A model generated the notes under the pieces. The model was not told where the DNA came from and ran no database searches. It saw only the letters and a list, made by a program, of their open reading frames with translations. A program made the translations under genes and the position numbers. Below, in pieces: positions 58,663 through 64,000 of a stretch of DNA of 64,000 nucleotides (its first letter is position 1; each line of letters starts with the position of its first letter). Source of the stretch: Halomonas urmiana (lineage in GTDB: Bacteria > Pseudomonadota > Gammaproteobacteria > Pseudomonadales > Halomonadaceae); the NCBI RefSeq assembly GCF_005780185.1, contig NZ_VBUI01000015.1, positions 1 through 64,000 of the forward strand, read 5' to 3'.

Positions 58663-59576
58663 ATGGCGACATGGGGCGAGTGGCGGTGCTCTTCGGCGGC
58701 GTGTCCGCCGAGCGTGAGGTGTCGTTGAAGAGCGGGGCCGCCGTGCTGGCGGCCCTCGAGCGCCAGGGCGTAGACGCCATCGGCTATGATCCCGCCGATG
58801 GCGGGCTGGTGGGCCTCGAGGCGCTGGCACCGGATCGCGTGTTCATCGCCCTGCACGGCCGCGGGGGCGAGGACGGCACCCTGCAGGGGGCGCTGCAGCT
58901 GCTGGGCATTCCCTATACCGGCAGTGGCGTGCTGGCCTCGGCGCTGGGCATGGACAAGCAGCGCACCAAGCTGGTCTGGCAGGCCCTGGGGCTGCCGACG
59001 CCGGAGAGCGTGATGCTCGGCCCCGATGCCGATTGGCAGGCGGTGGTCGAACGGCTCGGCCTGCCGCTGATCGTCAAGCCGGTGCACGAGGGCTCGACCC
59101 TGGGCATCAGCATCGTCGACAGCTGCGATGCCCTGGAGGCGGCCTACCGCGATGCCGCCCGTTTCGATGCCCGGGTGATGGCCGAGCACTTCATCATGGG
59201 GGAGGAGTATACGGTGTCGCTGCTCGGCGACGAGGTCCTGCCGGCCATCCGTGTCGAGGTGCCCGGCGGTTTCTACGACTACGAGGCCAAGTACGTCTCC
59301 GACGACACGCGCTACCACCTGCCGTGCGGGCTCTCCGCCGACGAAGAGGCCGAACTCGCCGTGCTCTGTCGCGATGCCTTCGCGGCGATCGGCGCCGAAG
59401 GCTGGGGGCGCATCGACGTGATGCGTGATGGAGAAGGGTGCTTCTGGCTCATCGAGGTCAATACCGTGCCGGGCATGACCGACCACAGCCTGGTTCCTCA
59501 GTCGGCGGCCCATGCCGGCATCGATTTCGATGCCCTGGTGCTGCGTATCCTCGCCACGGCCGGGGAGAGTCGCTAG
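58659..59576 (+). CDS. ddlB: D-alanine:D-alanine ligase B
   Basis: DdlB makes the D-Ala-D-Ala dipeptide used by MurF and is the target of D-cycloserine. It is 305 residues with the ATP-grasp fold: [37 protein letters not shown], the [12 protein letters not shown] segment, [20 protein letters not shown] and the C-terminal [20 protein letters not shown]. It overlaps murC by ATGA and is 3 bases from ftsQ. Confidence 0.97.
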   Translation: MNGDMGRVAVLFGGVSAEREVSLKSGAAVLAALERQGVDAIGYDPADGGLVGLEALAPDRVFIALHGRGGEDGTLQGALQLLGIPYTGSGVLASALGMDKQRTKLVWQALGLPTPESVMLGPDADWQAVVERLGLPLIVKPVHEGSTLGISIVDSCDALEAAYRDAARFDARVMAEHFIMGEEYTVSLLGDEVLPAIRVEVPGGFYDYEAKYVSDDTRYHLPCGLSADEEAELAVLCRDAFAAIGAEGWGRIDVMRDGEGCFWLIEVNTVPGMTDHSLVPQSAAHAGIDFDALVLRILATAGESR

Positions 59577-59579
59577 CCC

Positions 59580-60305
59580 ATGGCAGCGCGTGGAAGCCTC
59601 GTCGGGGTGCTGCTGCTGGCGCTCTTGCTGGGCGCCGGGGGGCGGGCGTTGTGGGTGTGGCTGGATCGTCCCATCGAGCGGGTCTCGGTGCGGGGCGAGC
59701 TACAGCATGTCAGTGCCGACTACTTGCGCAGCCGCCTGGCACCGCTGATTCAGGGCCAGAGCTGGCTCTCCGTCGACCTGTCGGCGCTGCGCCGTCAGGC
59801 TCGGGAGATCGGCTGGCTGAAGGAGGTGCGCGTCAGCCGCGAGTGGCCCGATGCGCTGACCTTCGAGCTGGTCGAGCAGGTGCCGGTGGCGCGCTGGAGC
59901 GATGGGCGCCTGCTCAATCCCGAGGGCGAGCCCTTCGCCGCCGGCCCGGTGTCGCCGCCCGCCGACCTGCCGGACCTGGCCGGCCCGCCCGACAGCGGGG
60001 CCGAGGTCCTGGACTACCGGACTCGGCTCGCCACGCAGTTTGCTTCCCTGGGGCTCGAGGTGCGCCAGCTGCGCCTGGAGCCGCGCGGTGCCTGGCGCTT
60101 CCAGCTCGACAGCGGCGTCTGGGTGATGCTGGGGCGTAACGATCGCGCCTCGCGCCTGGGCCGCCTGGTCGCCGCCTGGGAGCGCGAGCTGGGACCTCTG
60201 GCGTCGCATATCCGCTACATCGACCTGCGCTATCCCAACGGCGTCGCCGTGGCGTGGCACGGCGAAACCGAGCCGCTCGAGGATGAGTCGGTAACGGATG
60301 GGTGA
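59580..60305 (+). CDS. ftsQ: Cell division protein FtsQ
   Basis: FtsQ is the bitopic hub that recruits FtsL and FtsB to the division site. It is 241 residues: one membrane helix (about 7-26, LVGVLLLALLLGAGGRALWV), a POTRA domain (about 33-102, ERVSVRGELQHVSADYLRSR) and the FtsQ beta domain (about 103-230, ending RYIDLRYPNGVAVAW). It is 194 bases from ftsA, an unusually long gap compared with the tight ftsQ-ftsA junction of E. coli. Confidence 0.94.
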   Translation: MAARGSLVGVLLLALLLGAGGRALWVWLDRPIERVSVRGELQHVSADYLRSRLAPLIQGQSWLSVDLSALRRQAREIGWLKEVRVSREWPDALTFELVEQVPVARWSDGRLLNPEGEPFAAGPVSPPADLPDLAGPPDSGAEVLDYRTRLATQFASLGLEVRQLRLEPRGAWRFQLDSGVWVMLGRNDRASRLGRLVAAWERELGPLASHIRYIDLRYPNGVAVAWHGETEPLEDESVTDG

Positions 60306-60425
60306 GCGATCGATGAAATGACTCGCTCATGAGGGCGGTATTTCGGGTGTTTCTTTCGCGGCAAAATCGCCGTATCGTGTCCGGTGTTTTAACAATCGGG
60401 CTGGTGGAACACGCGATGTTGTTCC

Positions 60426-60474
60426 TATAATTGCCCCAGGCTAACTTTTCAGGATTAATCTTCCCCTTCGGGGT
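60426..60474 (+). promoter_or_regulatory. Candidate ftsA promoter -10 box and leader hairpin
   Basis: A perfect TATAAT (60426-60431) lies in the AT-rich gap before ftsA. No good -35 is spaced 16-18 bases upstream, so an activator may be needed. The expected transcript would carry a CCC-TTCG-GGG hairpin (60464-60473) just before the AGGAGA ribosome binding site (60483-60488). Confidence 0.4.
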
Positions 60475-60499
60475 CAGGTTCTAGGAGACTTCCCGACTC

Positions 60500-61789
60500 A
60501 TGGCAGGTCCATCCAATGCGTCCAGTATGGTAGTCGGGCTGGATATCGGAACATCCAAGGTCGTGGCGATCGTGGGGCAGCCCAACGACGATGGCGGGAT
60601 CGAAATCGCCGGTATCGGCTCACACCCGTCCCGCGGCATGAAGAAAGGCGTGGTGATCAATATCGAATCCACGGTGCAGTCGATTCAGCGCGCCGTGGAA
60701 GAGGCCGAACTGATGGCCGGCTGCGATATCCACTCGGTCTATGTAGGCATCGCCGGCAGTCATATCAGTTCGATGAATTCCGATGGCGTGGTGGCGATCA
60801 AGGAGCGCGAGGTCGCCTCCACCGATATCGACCGCGTCATTGACTCCGCCCGTGCGCGCGCGATCTCGGAGGGGCAGCGGGTGCTGCACGTCCTTCCCCA
60901 GGAGTTCGCCATCGATACCCAGGGGGGTATCCGCGAGCCGCTCGGCATGTCCGGGGTTCGCCTCGAGGCACGGGTGCATCTGGTCACCGCCGCCCTGAAT
61001 GCCGTTCAGAACATCGAGAAGTGCGTGCGCCGCTGCGGGCTCGAGGTGGACTCCATCATCCTCGAGCAGCTGGCGTCCAGCCATGCGGTGCTGACCGAGG
61101 ACGAGCGGGAGCTCGGCGTCTGCATGGTGGACATCGGCGGCGGCACCACCGACATCGCCGTGTTCACCGAGGGGGCCATTCGCCACACAGCGGTGATTCC
61201 CATCGCCGGCGACCAGGTCACCAACGATATCGCCATGGCGCTGCGCACGCCTACGCAGCATGCCGAGGAGATCAAGGTCAAGTATGCCTGCGCGCTGACC
61301 CAGCTGGCCGCCAGCGACGAGATGATCAAGGTGCCCAGCGTCGGTGACCGGCCGGCCCGGGACCTCTCCCGCCAGTCACTGGCCGAGGTCGTGGAGCCCC
61401 GCTACGAGGAGCTCTTCACCCTGGTGCGCGACGAGCTGCGGCGCAGCGGCTACGAGGACCTCGTCGCCGCAGGCGTGGTCCTGACCGGCGGCACCGCCCG
61501 CATGGAGGGCGTGGTCGAGCTGGCCGAGGAGATCTTCCATATGCCGGTACGCATCGCCTGTCCGCAGAATGTGCGTGGACTGGCCGACGTGGTGCGCAAT
61601 CCGATTTATTCGACGGGTGTCGGCCTGCTGCATTACGCTCTACTGGAAACCCGTCAAGGGCATGGCCGCCAGGGGGCTGGGGGTAGCATGTCGGCGCAAC
61701 CCAGAAGTGACGACAATACCCGGCGTGACGCAGGGGAAGGGACTCCGGCGTTGGCAAGGATCAAGGGCTGGTTCAAAGGAAATTTCTGA
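60500..61789 (+). CDS. ftsA: Cell division protein FtsA
   Basis: FtsA is the actin-fold membrane tether of the Z-ring and recruits late divisome proteins. The 429-residue protein has the phosphate-1 motif [16 protein letters not shown], the 1C interaction subdomain (about 85-165), [14 protein letters not shown] and the adenosine motif [16 protein letters not shown]. It ends with the C-terminal amphipathic membrane-targeting helix ([13 protein letters not shown]). It is followed 34 bases later by ftsZ. Confidence 0.97.
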   Translation: MAGPSNASSMVVGLDIGTSKVVAIVGQPNDDGGIEIAGIGSHPSRGMKKGVVINIESTVQSIQRAVEEAELMAGCDIHSVYVGIAGSHISSMNSDGVVAIKEREVASTDIDRVIDSARARAISEGQRVLHVLPQEFAIDTQGGIREPLGMSGVRLEARVHLVTAALNAVQNIEKCVRRCGLEVDSIILEQLASSHAVLTEDERELGVCMVDIGGGTTDIAVFTEGAIRHTAVIPIAGDQVTNDIAMALRTPTQHAEEIKVKYACALTQLAASDEMIKVPSVGDRPARDLSRQSLAEVVEPRYEELFTLVRDELRRSGYEDLVAAGVVLTGGTARMEGVVELAEEIFHMPVRIACPQNVRGLADVVRNPIYSTGVGLLHYALLETRQGHGRQGAGGSMSAQPRSDDNTRRDAGEGTPALARIKGWFKGNF

Positions 61790-61823
61790 CAGGGCCGCAG
61801 TCGCGGTCCAGGAGACGGGACTT

Positions 61824-63005
61824 ATGTTCGAACTGGTAGATAGCGCACCCTCCAGCAGTGCAGTCATCAAGGTCATCGGTGTCGGGGGCGGTGGCGGCAA
61901 CGCCGTCAACCACATGGTCGAGAGCAACATCGAGGGCGTCGAGTTCATCTGCGCCAATACCGATGCTCAGGCGCTCAAGCGCGTTGCCGCCAAGACCGTG
62001 CTCCAGCTCGGCAGCGAGATCACCAAGGGACTCGGCGCCGGCGCCAACCCCGACGTCGGCCGTCAGGCCGCCATGGAGGATCGCGAGCGCATCGCCGAGC
62101 TGCTCAACGGCGCCGATATGGTGTTCATCACCGCCGGCATGGGCGGCGGGACCGGCACCGGGGGCGCGCCCGTGGTCGCCCAGGTGGCCAAGGAGCTGGG
62201 CATCCTCACCGTCGCCGTGGTGACGCGTCCCTTCCCGTTCGAGGGCCCCAAGCGCATGCGCGCCGCCGAGGAGGGCATGAAGGAGCTCTCCGAGCATGTC
62301 GACTCCTTGATCACCATTCCCAACGAGAAGCTGCTCTCGGTGCTGGGCAAGAGCGCGACCCTGTTGACCGCCTTCAGTGCGGCCAACGACGTGCTGTTGG
62401 GGGCCGTGCAGGGCATCGCCGAGCTGATCACCAGTCCCGGCATCATCAACGTCGACTTCGCCGATGTGCGCACCGTGATGTCCGAGATGGGCATGGCGAT
62501 GATGGGCACCGGCGGTGCCACCGGCGAGAATCGCGCCCGTGAGGCCGCCGAGAAGGCCATCCGCAGCCCGCTCCTCGAGGATATCGACCTCCACGGTGCC
62601 CGCGGCATCCTGGTCAACATCACCGCCGGCCCGGATCTCTCCATCGGCGAGTTCAACGACGTGGGTGCCACCGTTCAGGAGTTCGCCTCCCAGGACGCGA
62701 CCATCGTGGTCGGCACCTCCATCGACATGGACATGACCGACGAGCTGCGCGTCACCGTGGTCGCTGCAGGGCTGGAAGGCAACAAGGCCCAGAAGCCGAC
62801 CACCCGCGAGGCCTCGCGCAGGACCGAAGCCAGCGGCTATCGCCAGCGTCCGCCAGCGGCTGCCAGTCGTGGACAGGCCGCGGCGGCATCCAAGCCGGCG
62901 CCGCAGGAGGCGCCACGGCCCCAGTCGCAACCGGAGAAGCGTCCCTCTCAGGAGCTCGATGACTACCTCGATATTCCCGCCTTTCTGCGCCGTCAGGCCG
63001 ATTGA
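61824..63005 (+). CDS. ftsZ: Tubulin-like cell division GTPase FtsZ
   Basis: FtsZ polymerises into the Z-ring. The protein is 393 residues from ATG 61824, with AGGAGA nine bases upstream. Motifs: [16 protein letters not shown], the tubulin signature [13 protein letters not shown], the T7 loop [11 protein letters not shown], a disordered Ala/Pro/Gln-rich linker (about 320-375) and the C-terminal peptide [12 protein letters not shown] that binds FtsA and ZipA. A longer upstream frame lies in ftsA and was rejected. Confidence 0.98.
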   Translation: MFELVDSAPSSSAVIKVIGVGGGGGNAVNHMVESNIEGVEFICANTDAQALKRVAAKTVLQLGSEITKGLGAGANPDVGRQAAMEDRERIAELLNGADMVFITAGMGGGTGTGGAPVVAQVAKELGILTVAVVTRPFPFEGPKRMRAAEEGMKELSEHVDSLITIPNEKLLSVLGKSATLLTAFSAANDVLLGAVQGIAELITSPGIINVDFADVRTVMSEMGMAMMGTGGATGENRAREAAEKAIRSPLLEDIDLHGARGILVNITAGPDLSIGEFNDVGATVQEFASQDATIVVGTSIDMDMTDELRVTVVAAGLEGNKAQKPTTREASRRTEASGYRQRPPAAASRGQAAAASKPAPQEAPRPQSQPEKRPSQELDDYLDIPAFLRRQAD

Positions 63006-63047
63006 GGCGGCCTATCACGGGAATAGCGGGCGCCAGGTGATCTTTCT

Positions 63048-63076
63048 TTGTTGAAACGGCCGTTCGGTGTTATAGT
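63048..63076 (+). promoter_or_regulatory. Candidate lpxC promoter
   Basis: TTGTTG (63048-63053) and TATAGT (63071-63076) are spaced by exactly 17 bases, and the -10 box matches consensus at five of six positions. The spacer contains a ten-base palindrome AACGGCCGTT (63055-63064). Transcription would begin near 63083, 34 bases before lpxC. Confidence 0.55.
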
Positions 63077-63116
63077 GAACGGTGTTTGATAACCAATGAC
63101 TGCCTGGCGACTGCCC

Positions 63117-64000
63117 ATGATCAGACAACGAACCCTGAAGAATGTCATCCGCGCCACCGGCGTCGGCCTGCACTCCGGCAAGAAGGTCTACCTGACGCTT
63201 CGTCCGGCACCGGTCGACACCGGGATCGTGTTCGTGCGCACTGACCTCGAGCCCGAGGTGCAGATCCCGGCTCGCGCCGAGCATGTCACCGACACCACGC
63301 TCTGCACCGCGCTCTCCGCGGGCGGTGACAAGGTCGCGACCGTCGAGCACCTGATGTCGGCCTTCGCCGGTCTCGGCATCGACAACGCCTACGTCGACGT
63401 CAGCGCGCCCGAGGTGCCGATCATGGACGGCAGCGCGGGGCCCTTCGTGTTCCTGATCCAGTCGGCGGGCATCGCCGAGCAGAATGCCCCCAAGAAGTTC
63501 ATCCGCATCAAGCGTGAGATCGTGGTGCGCGAGGACGACAAGGAGGCCATCTTCCTCCCCCATCAGGGCTTCAAGGTCTCTTTCGCCATCGACTTCGATC
63601 ATCCGGTGTTCGAGGGGCAGTCGCAGACCGCGATGGTGGACTTCTCCACCACCTCCTTCGTGAAGGAGGTGTCCCGGGCGCGGACCTTCGGCTTCATGCG
63701 TGATCTGGAGTATCTGCGCGCCAACAACCTGGCGCTGGGTGGGAGCCTCGACAATGCCATCGTGGTCGACGACTACCGCATCGTGAACGAGGGTGGGCTG
63801 CGTTACGACGACGAGTTCGTCAAGCACAAGGTGCTCGATGCCATCGGTGACCTCTACCAGCTCGGCTACAGCCTGATCGGCGAGTTCCGCGGCGTGAAGT
63901 CGGGCCATGCCTTGAACAACCAGCTTTGCCGTGCACTGCTGGCCCAGCCGGAAGCCTGGGAGTTGGTCACCTTCGAGGGCGAGGCCGAGAAGGCGCCGAT
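63117..64000 (+). CDS. lpxC: UDP-3-O-acyl-N-acetylglucosamine deacetylase LpxC (3' end outside window)
   Basis: LpxC is the zinc deacetylase that commits the cell to lipid A synthesis. The first 294 codons are present, cut by the right edge. The start [20 protein letters not shown], the zinc-site region [53 protein letters not shown] and [17 protein letters not shown] are all typical. The remaining last stretch, with the final residues often targeted by FtsH in E. coli, lies beyond the window. It follows ftsZ as in most gammaproteobacteria. Confidence 0.97.
   Translation, partial: MIRQRTLKNVIRATGVGLHSGKKVYLTLRPAPVDTGIVFVRTDLEPEVQIPARAEHVTDTTLCTALSAGGDKVATVEHLMSAFAGLGIDNAYVDVSAPEVPIMDGSAGPFVFLIQSAGIAEQNAPKKFIRIKREIVVREDDKEAIFLPHQGFKVSFAIDFDHPVFEGQSQTAMVDFSTTSFVKEVSRARTFGFMRDLEYLRANNLALGGSLDNAIVVDDYRIVNEGGLRYDDEFVKHKVLDAIGDLYQLGYSLIGEFRGVKSGHALNNQLCRALLAQPEAWELVTFEGEAEKAP

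Overview
The window is about 64 kb of GC-rich, densely coding chromosome. It looks like a gammaproteobacterium of the Oceanospirillales/Pseudomonadales type, and a Halomonas-like genome is my best guess. That guess rests on the high GC, the gene content, and a gene order that closely follows (in mirror image) the block I recall from Pseudomonas aeruginosa running from gatCAB/mreBCD to the dcw cluster and lpxC. I see no phage, insertion sequence, plasmid or CRISPR material. Nearly every gene is conserved core machinery, and the longest stretch without a protein gene is filled by the RNase P RNA.

Layout. 1-1.5 kb: the 3' part of an aldehyde dehydrogenase, a small DUF6435 protein and a PuuR-like cupin regulator. 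1.6-4.8 kb (-): gatC-gatA-gatB, divergent from 5.0-7.5 kb (+) mreB-mreC-mreD. 7.5-17 kb: maf, rng, yhdP, tldD, darP (opposite strand) and pmbA. 17.2-20.8 kb (-): the PTS-Ntr/sigma-54 group (rpoN, hpf, ptsN, rapZ, npr). 21-25.4 kb (-): LPS export and Kdo synthesis (yrbG, kdsD, kdsC, lptC, lptA, lptB). 25.6-28.7 kb (+): mlaFEDCB, followed by ibaG, murA, hisG and hisD. 32.5-36.5 kb: an AlgW/DegS-type protease (-), a Nif3-family protein, zapG (-) and zapE (+). 36.7-41.6 kb (+): rplM-rpsI, petABC (cytochrome bc1) and sspA-sspB. 41.8-45.1 kb (-): dolP, gmhA, yraN and lpoA. 45.2-64 kb (+): rsmI, the RNase P RNA, then the division and cell-wall cluster rsmH-ftsL-ftsI-murE-murF-mraY-murD-ftsW-murG-murC-ddlB-ftsQ-ftsA-ftsZ, with lpxC running off the right edge.

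Together the genes describe the building of the cell envelope: peptidoglycan precursors (murA to ddlB), elongation and division machines (MreBCD, FtsLIWQAZ, ZapE/ZapG, LpoA), LPS synthesis and export (LpxC, KdsCD, LptABC), and outer-membrane lipid upkeep (Mla, YhdP, DolP, periplasmic protease). Translation, stress and nitrogen-PTS regulators sit between them.

The non-routine signals are mostly in control regions. mreC appears to start at ATT, with a mini-ORF overlapping it. A perfect -24/-12 (sigma-54) promoter lies upstream of rpoN itself. Heptamer GAAGCTG arrays sit flush against stop codons in two convergent spacers only 2 kb apart. A 38-bp perfect palindrome lies next to a 26-bp tandem duplication downstream of sspB. 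The rplM leader is structured. mraZ is missing at the head of the dcw cluster, where rnpB abuts rsmH. I did not find a convincing new multi-gene system here.
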